The notes beneath the pieces are model-generated. The model was not told the origin of the DNA. It searched no databases and saw nothing but the letters and a program-made list of their open reading frames with translations. A stretch of 39,373 bases of DNA from an uncultured Oscillospiraceae bacterium (GTDB lineage: Bacteria > Bacillota > Clostridia > Oscillospirales > Ruminococcaceae): NCBI GenBank assembly GCA_949737515.1, contig CATJCP010000101.1:1-39373 (forward strand), in the 5' to 3' direction. Numbering within the stretch: the stretch's first letter is position 1; each line of letters starts with the position of its first letter. Of the stretch, positions 24,561-32,830 are shown in pieces. The translations under genes and the position numbers were made by a program.

Positions 24561-25727
24561 ATGAAAAGACGACTTTCCCTATTCGGACTTGCTGCCGGCT
24601 TGATATTGGCCGGATGCACCGAAGGGACTCCGTCCATTTCTCAAGGCGGCGTCAGTACCCCTGCCAGCCAGTCCGCCCCCTCTTCCAACAGTGCGGACAG
24701 TTCTGGGCTCATGTATGAAGGGCAGCGGGAAATGCTGTCAGAGGACAATACCGCCCTGGAGGAGTTTACCATCCTGGAAAACAACATCGTTGAACTGGAA
24801 TCCGGGCTTTCTGCTGTTCGCTTTGACGGGGATTACGGTTTTGATACGTTTCTGGAGCGGGGCGGGGCCTCCTCTGACGGGGAAGTGGCCCGGTACCTGG
24901 CGGAAACCCTTATTGGGGACCTTGGTCTGGATTTCCTAGGGAATTTCTTTGGGTGCAGCACCATCACAGCCAAAAGTCCTGGTGGGGACGTCCTGTTTGG
25001 CCGCAACTTTGATTGGAACCGCTGTGACGCCATGGTCGTGGAGGCCCATCCGGAAAACGGCTATGCGTCCCTTTCCACTGTCAATATGGATTTCATTACC
25101 CAAAGTGCCGGCGGGCCGGTGGGGGCGGCGCTGCAGCTAGATCAGGTAAAAACTATGGCGGCTCTCTACGCCCCTCTGGATGGAATGAACGAAAAAGGAC
25201 TGGCGGTCTCGGTAAATATGATCCAGGACAGCGCCGGCATCAGCCAGAACACAGGAAAGCCCTGCGTCACCACCACGACCGCCGTCCGTCTGCTGTTGGA
25301 TAAGGCCGCCAGTGTGGAGGAAGCGCTGGAGCTGCTGAGACAGTACGATCTCCATGCATCCATGGGGTATATGGTGCATTTTGCCCTGGCAGATGCCTCT
25401 GGACGCAGTGTGGCAGTGGAATATATCGGCAATCAGATGTCCGTCATTGAAACCCAGACGGTCACCAATTTCTATCTTACCCCAGGGGAGAAATACGGCA
25501 TTGGAACCGCACAGTCCCACACGCGGTATGAAATTTTGAACCAGCTGCTGGAGAAAAACGCCGCCCTCACCCCAGAAAGAATCCGGGATGCACTGAAAAA
25601 TGTCAGCAAGGGAAACTTCGGGGAATTTGAATCCACAGAGTGGAGTATTGTGATGAATCTCACCGATAAAACCGCCTGGTACTACCACCGGGAAGATTAC
25701 GACAACACCTGGCTTTTTGCCCTGTAA
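24561..25727 (+). CDS. Secreted Ntn-type linear amide C-N hydrolase (lipoprotein)
   Basis: 388 residues. A lipoprotein signal (MKRRLSLFGLAAGLILAGC, Cys19) and a Ser-rich linker put it on the outer face of the membrane. From about residue 130 it matches the choloylglycine hydrolase / C45 (penicillin V acylase, acyl-CoA:6-APA acyltransferase) fold: 'FFGCSTITAKSPGGDVLFGRNFDWN' with a candidate nucleophile Cys132 and the GRNFDW loop. Later segments include 'APLDGMNEKGLAVSVNMIQD' and 'TTTAVRLLLDKAASVEEALELL'. In this family the Cys becomes N-terminal by self-cleavage and splits N-acyl or other linear amides. The residues before Cys132 would be removed as a propeptide, possibly leaving the lipid anchor behind (inference). 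The next gene starts 13 bases after its stop. GGAGGAG precedes the ATG. Confidence 0.85.
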   Translation: MKRRLSLFGLAAGLILAGCTEGTPSISQGGVSTPASQSAPSSNSADSSGLMYEGQREMLSEDNTALEEFTILENNIVELESGLSAVRFDGDYGFDTFLERGGASSDGEVARYLAETLIGDLGLDFLGNFFGCSTITAKSPGGDVLFGRNFDWNRCDAMVVEAHPENGYASLSTVNMDFITQSAGGPVGAALQLDQVKTMAALYAPLDGMNEKGLAVSVNMIQDSAGISQNTGKPCVTTTTAVRLLLDKAASVEEALELLRQYDLHASMGYMVHFALADASGRSVAVEYIGNQMSVIETQTVTNFYLTPGEKYGIGTAQSHTRYEILNQLLEKNAALTPERIRDALKNVSKGNFGEFESTEWSIVMNLTDKTAWYYHREDYDNTWLFAL

Positions 25728-25740
25728 CAAGGAGGACGCT

Positions 25741-27108
25741 GTGAATATTCCAAAGACATTATGGAACCTGTGCCAATTAAAGCGCAATGAGGGGATGGCG
25801 CCTGCCCGGCTGCAGATGCTGCAGCAGCAAAAGCTGCGCCGTCTCCTTCGCCATGCCTGGGAGCATTCCTCCTATTATCGGAATTCCTTTGAGGCGGCGG
25901 GCGTCACAGAGGATACCTTGGATGCAACCCCCATTTCTTCCCTGCCCACACTGGACAAATCCACTTTACTGGCCCGGTTTGATGAGATTGTCACCTGCCC
26001 TGAGCTCCGGCAGGAGGAGCTGCGCCGGTTTGACCAGGAGGAAACCCTGGATCAGAAACTCTTCCAGGGGAAATACCATGTGGTCCATTCCTCCGGCAGC
26101 ACTGGAAAGCCGGGATATTTTGTCTACGATCAGGATGCCTGGGAAACCATGCTTTTGGGAATCATCCGAGGGGCCCTGTGGGGAATGTCCATGTCCCAGA
26201 TTCTCCGGCTGTTGGTACAAAGGCCCCGAATCCTTTATATTGCCGCCACGGACGGGCGCTATGGCGGGGCCATGGCAGTGGGGGACGGCATTGACGGAGT
26301 GGGGGCCAGTCAGCTTTATTTGGACATCAAAACGCCCCTTTCCCAGTGGGTGGAGAAGGTAAAGAAGTTCCGTCCCAACCTCATCATCGGCTACCCCTCT
26401 GCCATCAAGATATTGGCGGAATTGGCCCAGAGGGGCGACGTTGCCTTAGAGGTGCTCCGGGTGGTTTCCTGTGGAGAACCTCTGGGAACCGGGCTTCGGA
26501 AGTACCTGGAGGGCACCTTTCAGACAGAGGTCGTCAATTTTTATGGGACCAGCGAATCCCTTGCCCTTGGAGCGGAATCCGACCCGGAGGAGGGAATGAT
26601 CCTCTTTGACGACCTGAATATCATTGAGGCCGGAGAGGATGGCCTGTACCTCACCTGTCTGTATAACTTCGCCCAGCCGCTGATCCGCTATAAGCTGTCT
26701 GACCGCATTGTTGTAAGGGGACCGGCCGGCCGCCGGCCATTTTCCCAAGCGGTGGGACTGATGGGCCGAAGTGAGGATGTCCTCTGGTTTGAGGATGGGC
26801 AGGGCCGCCGGGAGTTTCTCCATCCCCTGGCGGTGGAGGGGTTCTGCATTGAGGGGCTTTTGGATTACCAGTTCCAGCAGACCGGAAAAGACAGCTTTGA
26901 AATGTTGGCGGAATCTTCCCCTGGCGCTGGACAGAAGGGCATTGAAAGGGAACTCCGGCGGCAGCTGGGCGGGATTCTGCTGAAAAAGGACCTCTCCTAT
27001 CTCAACTTTTCCATCCGCTTTGTAGATGAAATACTCCCAGACCCAAACACTGGAAAAAAGCGGCTGGTTTTGACGCCATCCCAGAGAAAACGGAGGAATG
27101 CCGGATGA
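25741..27108 (+). CDS. Phenylacetate-CoA ligase-like adenylating enzyme
   Basis: 455 residues from a GTG start behind AAGGAGGA. Members of this family (PaaK, coenzyme F390 synthetase, CapK) activate carboxylic acids with ATP. Motifs: the P-loop 'HSSGSTGKPG' (about 117-126), 'NFYGTSE' (aromatic/Glu motif), 'RYKLSDRIVV', 'LMGRSEDVLWF' (hinge Asp-like) and a C-terminal 'PNTGKKRLV' holding the likely catalytic Lys. All core motifs look intact. The acid is unknown; an aryl or acyl acid is likely. It lies between a secreted amidohydrolase and an ABC exporter, suggesting the cell makes, exports or salvages an amide or ester of this acid. Its stop overlaps the next start (ATGA). Confidence 0.88.
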   Translation: MNIPKTLWNLCQLKRNEGMAPARLQMLQQQKLRRLLRHAWEHSSYYRNSFEAAGVTEDTLDATPISSLPTLDKSTLLARFDEIVTCPELRQEELRRFDQEETLDQKLFQGKYHVVHSSGSTGKPGYFVYDQDAWETMLLGIIRGALWGMSMSQILRLLVQRPRILYIAATDGRYGGAMAVGDGIDGVGASQLYLDIKTPLSQWVEKVKKFRPNLIIGYPSAIKILAELAQRGDVALEVLRVVSCGEPLGTGLRKYLEGTFQTEVVNFYGTSESLALGAESDPEEGMILFDDLNIIEAGEDGLYLTCLYNFAQPLIRYKLSDRIVVRGPAGRRPFSQAVGLMGRSEDVLWFEDGQGRREFLHPLAVEGFCIEGLLDYQFQQTGKDSFEMLAESSPGAGQKGIERELRRQLGGILLKKDLSYLNFSIRFVDEILPDPNTGKKRLVLTPSQRKRRNAG

Positions 27109-27854
27109 AAAAGGTGATATTGGAGGGAATCGGGCTTTGCAAATCCTTCCCCAGCGGAGGGGAGCTGTTCCGTTCTCTGGATGCAATTATCTATGACGGG
27201 GACTTTACCGTTGTCATGGGACCTTCCGGGGCAGGAAAATCCACTCTGCTTTATGTCCTCAGCGGGATGGACAGCGTCACCAGCGGCACGGTGAAATACA
27301 GGGGACAGCCCATCAGCGGTCTTTCTGAAAAGCGTATGGCGGAGCTGCGGGCAAAGGAGTTCGGATTTGTCTTTCAGCAGACCCATTTGGTGGGCAATCT
27401 CACCCTTTTCGAGAATGTGGCCGTGGCAGGGTATCTGGCGGGGAAGGAACCGCCGAAGGCAGTACAGATCCAGACGGAAAAGCTGCTCCGCCAAATGGGA
27501 GTGGGGGGAGCCGGGGATCGGCTTCCCTCCCAGGTTTCCGGGGGAGAGGCCCAACGGGCAGCCATTGCCAGGGCCATGATCGGCGTTCCTGGCATCCTCT
27601 TTGCAGATGAACCGACAGGAGCCCTCAACCGCCAGAACAGCCAGGAGGTGCTGAATCTTTTGACTGGGCTGAACCAGAGGGGGCAGTCCATCCTCATGGT
27701 GACCCATGATATGCGGGCAGCGGCGCGGGGAAACCGCATCCTCTATCTGGAGGATGGGGAGATTCTGGATCAATTGGATCTGCCGCCCTATGAGAAGGCT
27801 TCCAGAGAGCGGGATGAGAGGGTGAGCGGATGGCTCTCCTCTCTCCAGTGGTAG
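27105..27854 (+). CDS. ABC transporter ATP-binding protein, MacB/LolD type
   Basis: 249 residues. All ABC ATPase motifs are present: Walker A 'GPSGAGKST', Q-loop 'FVFQQTHLV', signature 'VSGGEAQRAAIARAM', Walker B 'ILFADEPTGALN' and the switch His 'MVTHDMRAAARG'. The 'ADEPTGALNRQNSQEV' wording marks the MacB/LolD group that works with FtsX-type permeases. The C-terminal extension of about 25 residues is basic and acidic. It starts 4 bases before the ligase gene ends and is followed 10 bases later by its permease. Confidence 0.95.
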   Translation: MKKVILEGIGLCKSFPSGGELFRSLDAIIYDGDFTVVMGPSGAGKSTLLYVLSGMDSVTSGTVKYRGQPISGLSEKRMAELRAKEFGFVFQQTHLVGNLTLFENVAVAGYLAGKEPPKAVQIQTEKLLRQMGVGGAGDRLPSQVSGGEAQRAAIARAMIGVPGILFADEPTGALNRQNSQEVLNLLTGLNQRGQSILMVTHDMRAAARGNRILYLEDGEILDQLDLPPYEKASRERDERVSGWLSSLQW

Positions 27855-27864
27855 GGGGACAGTT

Positions 27865-30207
27865 ATGGAATTTAAGACGCTTCTTTTAGCAAACCTCCGG
27901 CGGCATCGGAGCGGCCTAATGGGGATATCCCTGCTGATCTTCCTGGTATCCCTCGCCCTTTCCTCTGTGCTTACCCTTTGGGGCAACTCCAGCAGCTATC
28001 TTGGCAGCGAACTGGAGCGGGCCGGATACGGAACCATCACCGCCTGGACGTCAGGCAACACCGGGAGTCTTTTAGAGGAAATTACCGCCCTTGGCGCGGT
28101 GGAGCGGGTGTCGGAACAAAAAATCATCCACACCAATTACAGCCTAAACGGACAGGAATCAGACAGCGAAGGGCAGCTGATTCTTTACCAGCCGGAGGAG
28201 CGGCGCTACCGCTTTTTTACCGGAGATCTTTCCGGCTATGGGAACCCTCCGGGGGAGATACAGCCGGGGACGGTTTGGGTTTCTCCCTCCCTTGTTTCCA
28301 TGTTTGGGGCAGCGCTTGGGGATGAAATCACTTTTCCCATTGCCCGGTCAGGGCAGAATCTCACCCTTACAATTGCCGGATGGTACGAGGATCCCTTTAT
28401 GGGCAGTTCCATGATCGGCATGAAGGGATTCCTGATTTCAGAGGCGGACCGGCAGAACGCGCTGGAGATTCTGGAGAGCGCTGGGATCGACGCCCTGGCA
28501 CGGGACGGATCTATGCTCCATATCTTTGCCGCAGAGGGTGGACTCACTGCCGCGGACCTGAGCGCGGAAATAAATGCATCCACCTCTCTTCCCAAATTTG
28601 CCGAGTTTGTCCACAGCCGGGAAACTATTTTTGGTTTTATGCTGGTACTGCAAAACAGTTTTGGCGGCTTTCTGCTGGCCTTTGCTGCCGTTCTGCTGCT
28701 GGCCTCCATGGCAGTGCTGGGGCACCAGATAGGGAGCGGGCTCCGGCAGGACCGACGGAATATGGGGATCCTGAAAACCATGGGCCTTTCCAGTAAGGGA
28801 CTGCGGACAGTGCAGCTGGCGCAGTATTTGGCGGCTATTCTTCCAGCAATGGTCCTGGGGCTTATGCTGGCTCCCGCTGTAAGCGCCGCCGCCAGGGACA
28901 TGACCCTCGCCACCACCGGAATCCGGGTTCCATCCTCCTTGCCTTTGGGTCTGTGCCTGTTGGCGCTTTCCCTTATGCTGGCAGCCCTGGTCATCTTCCT
29001 CCTCTGGCAGCTAAACAAGCTTCGCCATGTGACCCCTTTGGACGCAATCCGGGGAGAAGCAGACGGAATGCCGGTTCCCGTCAAGGGCCTGCCGGCCATT
29101 TCCGGGAGCTGCCTGAATGGAAGCCTGGCCCTGCGCCAGCTCATAACTGGATGGGGACAGTATCTGGGAGCCGTGTTGGTGGCTGCGCTGCTGGTGTTCT
29201 TTGCCTCCCTCGTCGGCCGGATGGACTGCTGGCTGGGGCCGGATGGGCAGGGAATGATGGATGCCTTCAACCCCGCTGATCACGATTTAGGGGTACAGTC
29301 CTTTGGAGATTTAACCAGGGAGGACTTTGAAAAAATTATCCAGCAGTACAGCGGAATCACCGATACCTATCTTCTGGCCATGCCCAGCGTTACGGTCAAC
29401 GGGGTGGACCATACCGCCAATGTCACCGACCAGCCGGAGAGGTTCCATCTGCTGGCGGGCCAACCCTGCACCGGGGAAAATGAGATCGTCATTACCGAGT
29501 TTGTAGCGGAGGATTTTGGCGTGGGGATCGGCGGCACCCTCTCCATAGGAGCCAGCCAGTGCATTGGCGAGTATACTGTCTCCGGCATCTATTCTTGTGC
29601 CAACGACATGGGAGCCACCATCGGAATGAGCCGGGAGGGGTACCTGAAGATCGGCTCCGACCATCCTAATCTCTGGTGCTGGCATTATTTTCTGGACGAT
29701 CCCTCCCAAAAGGGGGACATTGCCGGCGCGCTTGAGGCCGCCTATGGCGGGGATGTTCATGTCCATGAAAACACCTGGCCAGGGCTGCTGGGGATTATCG
29801 CTGCCATGGGAGCCCTTACCGCCTTTCTCTATGGGATGGCAGCCCTGTTTATACTTGTCGTCACTGCCATGACCAGCGGAAAACTGCTGGCGGCAGAGCA
29901 GCGGGATTTGGCAGTCTGCCGTGCCATGGGCTTCACGGCGGGAAAGCTGCGCCTTACCTTTGCCCTGCGCTTTGGAATGGCTGCAGCGGTGGGGGCAATT
30001 ACAGGGACTGTTTTGGCGGCGATTCTTGCTGATCCCCTGGTTTCCGCTGCCATGAGGCTGGCCGGAATCAGCAGTTTTACCTCTGCGCCGGGTCCGGCGG
30101 AGGTGCTGTTTCCCGGCACAGCAATTGTCATACTGTTTTTTGCCTTTGGGTGGCTGACAGCCGGAAGGATCCAGAAGGTCAGGATGACAATTCTGGCGGC
30201 TGATTGA
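27865..30207 (+). CDS. FtsX-like ABC permease, two-domain
   Basis: 780 residues. Transmembrane helix 1 (about 17-37), a large outer domain, a first FtsX helix bundle (about 255-385, with 'RQDRRNMGILKTMGLSSKGLRTVQLAQYLAAILPAMVLG'), a linker, a further helix (about 430-448), a second outer domain (about 450-630), and a second FtsX bundle (about 640-775, with 'LAAEQRDLAVCRAMGFTAGKLRLTFALRFGMAAAVG'). This is the long form of the family, where one polypeptide carries both FtsX units. Such transporters export or mechanically handle lipoproteins, peptides or lipids. Partner of the ATPase just upstream. GGGGGA precedes the ATG. Confidence 0.92.
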   Translation: MEFKTLLLANLRRHRSGLMGISLLIFLVSLALSSVLTLWGNSSSYLGSELERAGYGTITAWTSGNTGSLLEEITALGAVERVSEQKIIHTNYSLNGQESDSEGQLILYQPEERRYRFFTGDLSGYGNPPGEIQPGTVWVSPSLVSMFGAALGDEITFPIARSGQNLTLTIAGWYEDPFMGSSMIGMKGFLISEADRQNALEILESAGIDALARDGSMLHIFAAEGGLTAADLSAEINASTSLPKFAEFVHSRETIFGFMLVLQNSFGGFLLAFAAVLLLASMAVLGHQIGSGLRQDRRNMGILKTMGLSSKGLRTVQLAQYLAAILPAMVLGLMLAPAVSAAARDMTLATTGIRVPSSLPLGLCLLALSLMLAALVIFLLWQLNKLRHVTPLDAIRGEADGMPVPVKGLPAISGSCLNGSLALRQLITGWGQYLGAVLVAALLVFFASLVGRMDCWLGPDGQGMMDAFNPADHDLGVQSFGDLTREDFEKIIQQYSGITDTYLLAMPSVTVNGVDHTANVTDQPERFHLLAGQPCTGENEIVITEFVAEDFGVGIGGTLSIGASQCIGEYTVSGIYSCANDMGATIGMSREGYLKIGSDHPNLWCWHYFLDDPSQKGDIAGALEAAYGGDVHVHENTWPGLLGIIAAMGALTAFLYGMAALFILVVTAMTSGKLLAAEQRDLAVCRAMGFTAGKLRLTFALRFGMAAAVGAITGTVLAAILADPLVSAAMRLAGISSFTSAPGPAEVLFPGTAIVILFFAFGWLTAGRIQKVRMTILAAD

Positions 30208-30242
30208 TATCAATACTTTTTAACTATAGCTATTTGTTTAAC

Positions 30243-30257
30243 ATAAGTATTTACTAT
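30243..30257. promoter_or_regulatory. LysR-type box 2 (ATA-N9-TAT)
   Basis: ATAAGTATTTACTAT, preceded by TTTAAC exactly as box 1 (24484-24498). The shared 16-base core TTTAACATAxGxATTT differs at two positions. It ends 17 bases before the -10 TATAAT at 30275, as box 1 ends 16 before its -10. Confidence 0.6.
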
Positions 30258-30274
30258 AAACAGAAGATGAAGCT

Positions 30275-30280
30275 TATAAT
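30275..30280 (+). promoter_or_regulatory. -10 element for the cyclophilin-like lipoprotein gene
   Basis: TATAAT, with LysR-type box 2 taking the place of a good -35, consistent with an activator-dependent promoter. Confidence 0.5.
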
Positions 30281-30325
30281 GGAAGAAGAAAAGAGATCCT
30301 GATATTACAGAAAGGACAAACCGCT

Positions 30326-31009
30326 ATGAAACAAAAATTTATCGCTCTTTTGACTATTTTAACCATTTCTGTTGCCGCATTTTCCGGCTGTACCCAAGGC
30401 GGGGACAGCCGCTCCCAGGACGTCAGTTCCGGAAGCATCAGTGTTGGAAATTCTAGCTTAAATGCCAGTTTGGGAAATAACGCTTTGGAAAATTCGTCTG
30501 GCAGCTCTAATGCATCTTCCAACAAGAAAGGAGCAGACCAATCCAGCAGTCAGGAGAACATCACATCCTCCTCATCCCAAGAGGCGGAAAGCAGCGAAGC
30601 GTCTCAGCTTTCTGTCCGCTTTGGCAGTGATGGCTCAAGCTTTACCCTTTATCTTTACGACAATCCCACCGCTGCGGCCATTGCCCGCCATGTGGGCACC
30701 GCCAGCTGGCAGCTGCCCATCTATCACTATGACGGCTATGAGAACTGGGAGGTAATGCAGTACTACGATATCCCCAGCCGGTACGAAATTCCCTCAGACG
30801 CTGAAAGCATTTCCAGCGAGGCCGCTGGAACCGTGTACTATTCGGAGCCCAACCGCATTGTCCTGTTCTTCCACGAGGGGGAGGTCAGCGGAGAGTACAC
30901 CCCCGTGGGATACTTTGATTACACCGATGAATTTGTCAGCGCAGTGGAAAATAATCCTGTGCTGGAAGGCTGGGGAAACAAGCTGGTGTTTATCAGCCAA
31001 CAAAACTGA
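30326..31009 (+). CDS. Cyclophilin-like-fold lipoprotein
   Basis: 227 residues. A signal peptide with lipobox 'AAFSGC' (Cys about 22), then a very Ser/Asn/Gln-rich linker (about 25-95), then a C-terminal domain resembling the cyclophilin-like family (TM1367 type): 'LYLYDNPTAAAIARHVGTASWQLPIYHYDGYENWEVMQYYDIP', 'GTVYYSEPNRIVLFFHEGEVSGEYTPVGYFD'. In this family no peptidyl-prolyl isomerase activity is assured; ligand binding is likelier. AAAGGA lies 10 bases before the ATG. It has its own LysR-type box and a -10, so it probably belongs to the regulon of the LysR gene. Confidence 0.8.
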   Translation: MKQKFIALLTILTISVAAFSGCTQGGDSRSQDVSSGSISVGNSSLNASLGNNALENSSGSSNASSNKKGADQSSSQENITSSSSQEAESSEASQLSVRFGSDGSSFTLYLYDNPTAAAIARHVGTASWQLPIYHYDGYENWEVMQYYDIPSRYEIPSDAESISSEAAGTVYYSEPNRIVLFFHEGEVSGEYTPVGYFDYTDEFVSAVENNPVLEGWGNKLVFISQQN

Positions 31010-31025
31010 GGAGAGGGTGCAACCT

Positions 31026-31256
31026 ATGAGGCTGTGTGACTCTGAGGAGGCTGTCATTCAAAACCTGCGGGACGCGGGTTGCGACGATCAAACGGTCGTC
31101 ACTTTCCTGGACTATATTAAAAATGGAAAAGAGTTGGAAAGCTTCTGGCTGCTGAAAAAACAGCGAAGCCGTCTTCTGGATATGGTCCATGAGGAACAGC
31201 GGAAAATTGATTGTCTGGACTATTTGGTGTACCGGATGCAGCAATCCAAAAAATGA
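31026..31256 (+). CDS. Small soluble protein of unknown function, 76 aa
   Basis: 76 residues starting at ATG 31026 behind GAGGAGAGG. It is helical and charged: 'RLCDSEEAVIQNLRDAGCDDQTVVTFLDYIKNGKELESFWLLKKQRSRLLDMVHEEQRKIDCLDYLVYRMQQSKK' in shortened view, with a C-terminal helix 'EEQRKIDCLDYLVYRMQ' that I recall from small proteins next to LysR genes in Clostridia. It follows the lipoprotein gene by 16 bases, so the two are likely cotranscribed. Possibly a small DNA- or protein-binding partner; function unknown. Confidence 0.8.
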   Translation: MRLCDSEEAVIQNLRDAGCDDQTVVTFLDYIKNGKELESFWLLKKQRSRLLDMVHEEQRKIDCLDYLVYRMQQSKK

Positions 31257-31276
31257 TTGAAAGAAGAAAATTGGTG

Positions 31277-31516
31277 ATGCAAACCATTTCTAACAGAACC
31301 TTTGATGTGGAACGGGCCCATTACGGCGAGAGGGATCTGCTGGGCGAAGGGCGAGATCATTGTGGGAAAGTAGTGCCTGTGCGCCTGATTGATGTATTGA
31401 CGGTACAGCATATGGAGTGTATTCGTCAGGTTCCCATCCAGGTAGACGGCAGATTTGTGTGCCGGTTTATCCAAAATGGGGAACAGCAAATCCGGGAGCG
31501 GCTGGGAATGGGATAG
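31277..31516 (+). pseudogene. Possible remnant with DUF3737-like N-terminus
   Basis: Starts 20 bases after the previous gene. The first 20 residues ('NRTFDVERAHYGERDLL') look like the N-terminus of DUF3737 proteins (about 280 residues, as I recall), but the frame then runs into unrelated sequence and stops after 79 residues. Either a truncated gene or a short unknown protein. No strong ribosome site. Confidence 0.3.
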
Positions 31517-31549
31517 ACGCAAAACTGGGAGCAATATAATATTTGTTTC

Positions 31550-31580
31550 AAAGACACTGTGCATGTTACAGCGTCTTTTA
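31550..31580 (+). terminator. Terminator after the lipoprotein/76-aa unit
   Basis: AAAGACACTGT (31550-31560) pairs with ACAGCGTCTTT (31568-31578) with one mismatch, then TTA. Confidence 0.65.
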
Positions 31581-31629
31581 TCTGAGATGTTAAAGGGGAG
31601 CCAAATTTATCTTGATAACCCTGTGTCCT

Positions 31630-32484
31630 TTACAGCGTTTTAATCAGGGCGTCCGCCTGGCGGTCATACTCCTGTTTTGTGATTTTTCCATCGTCCAGCT
31701 GTTTTTTCAGGAGTTCAAACCCTTTTTCCGGCTGCGGATCTACAGCGTTGCCCAGACCAGCCAGCAATTCCTTTTCATTTGGCAGGGGCTCTGTCACCGA
31801 CCGCCGCTCATAAAAGGCGGTGAAATACCTCAGACCAAAAATCCTTTGAGACGCGGCGTCAAAGTGGAGCTTATCCGGGTTGCAGGAAAGCCCCTTGGCG
31901 GTGACAAAGAAACAGTTTTCCTGGGTTTGGGCAAAATGCCGCAGCTGCTCCGTCACTTTGGGGGCGTTGGTATAATAGTCATGGGCTGCGCAGCCGGGAA
32001 GATAATCCCCCAGGCCGCCCACCAGCAGCGGGACATGGGGAATGTCAAGAGCCTCCCGCAGGGCGGACATTATTTTTTCCAGCTTTTCCTCGTAGACAGC
32101 GGCCCGCTCGGTTGGGCAGTCGGTTTCGCCCTGGTGCCAGAGGATGCCGTCGATCCGGCTGATCCGCTGGGCAAGCTTGGACTGCATCACGGCATGGTCA
32201 AACAGCGCCCCGCCTGGAGCCCATTCGTCCAGGCTGCTTCCGCCGTCGGCGCAGGGGATCAGACCTATCTCCCCCTCTGGATATGTCCTGCGCCATGCCA
32301 GGGCAAAGGACGCGGACAGCCCCACCCCGGCAAAGGGACGGTCATAATTGACGGGTTCTGTCATGACCTGCCAGCGCCCGTTGCGCAGCATCTTTATCCT
32401 TTCATCGCGGATGGGGGGCACGTCCTTTAAAAAGCCCCGTCCGGCCATGTTGGACTGACCGATCAATAGAAATGAGTGAACCAT
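31630..32484 (-). CDS. SASA-family carbohydrate acetylesterase with SHOCT-like tail
   Basis: 284 residues. SGNH-fold esterase of the SASA / CE6 group: Ser11 in 'LLIGQSNMAGRG', the 'WHQGETD' block (about 116-122) and the catalytic Asp/His pair in 'NPDKLHFDAASQ' (Asp204, His207). No signal peptide, so it acts inside the cell, removing acetyl groups from imported sugars; sialate or plant-glycan acetyl esters are both possible. The C-terminal 30 residues ('KGFELLKKQLDDGKITKQEYDRQADALIKTL' in shortened view) have the look of a SHOCT oligomerisation domain, unusual for this family. ATG 32484 is preceded by GAGGAGGAG; an in-frame TTG two codons earlier is less likely. It diverges from the rhamnogalacturonan acetylesterase gene. 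Confidence 0.88.
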   Translation of the reverse strand: MVHSFLLIGQSNMAGRGFLKDVPPIRDERIKMLRNGRWQVMTEPVNYDRPFAGVGLSASFALAWRRTYPEGEIGLIPCADGGSSLDEWAPGGALFDHAVMQSKLAQRISRIDGILWHQGETDCPTERAAVYEEKLEKIMSALREALDIPHVPLLVGGLGDYLPGCAAHDYYTNAPKVTEQLRHFAQTQENCFFVTAKGLSCNPDKLHFDAASQRIFGLRYFTAFYERRSVTEPLPNEKELLAGLGNAVDPQPEKGFELLKKQLDDGKITKQEYDRQADALIKTL

Positions 32485-32830
32485 ATACAAACTCCTCCTC
32501 TATCTGTGCAGGGACATATCTTTTTGGATTGTGCTCCTGCTTTCTTTAATTATATATAGCTCCTCCAAGGGAGGGTATCTTCCTTACAGCACAAAAATCA
32601 TCCTCGCTGATCATGTATGCCTCCTTTTGGGGTTGGACAGCCGGGTTTTGGAAATAAGAAGGATAAATTCCATATGATAAGAATACACACTCAGAAGAGA
32701 AAAGTAAAGCATGGTTTGTATCAGATAAGATAAAAATAGAGAAAATAATTGGAATAATTATAGAAATTTATTTGATTTATGGTTATGATATAAGATATGA
32801 AATGCTGCAAAACAAGGAGGAAAACGGTAT
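32485..32830. other. Intergenic region between two divergent esterase genes
   Basis: 346 bases. On the minus side it holds a 22-codon frame with a strong ribosome site (32546-32614). On the plus side an AT-rich run (about 32690-32800) contains TATGAT at about 32786-32791 as a possible -10 for the downstream esterase; no clear -35. No other gene seen. Confidence 0.5.
32546..32614 (-). CDS. Possible 22-residue peptide in leader of the SASA esterase
   Basis: ATG at 32614 with AAAGGAGG about 6 bases upstream; the frame encodes MISEDDFCAVRKIPSLGGAIYN and stops at 32546. It lies 62 bases upstream of the esterase start on the same strand. Either a leader peptide, a very small protein, or the start of a lost gene. 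Confidence 0.35.
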   Translation of the reverse strand: MISEDDFCAVRKIPSLGGAIYN

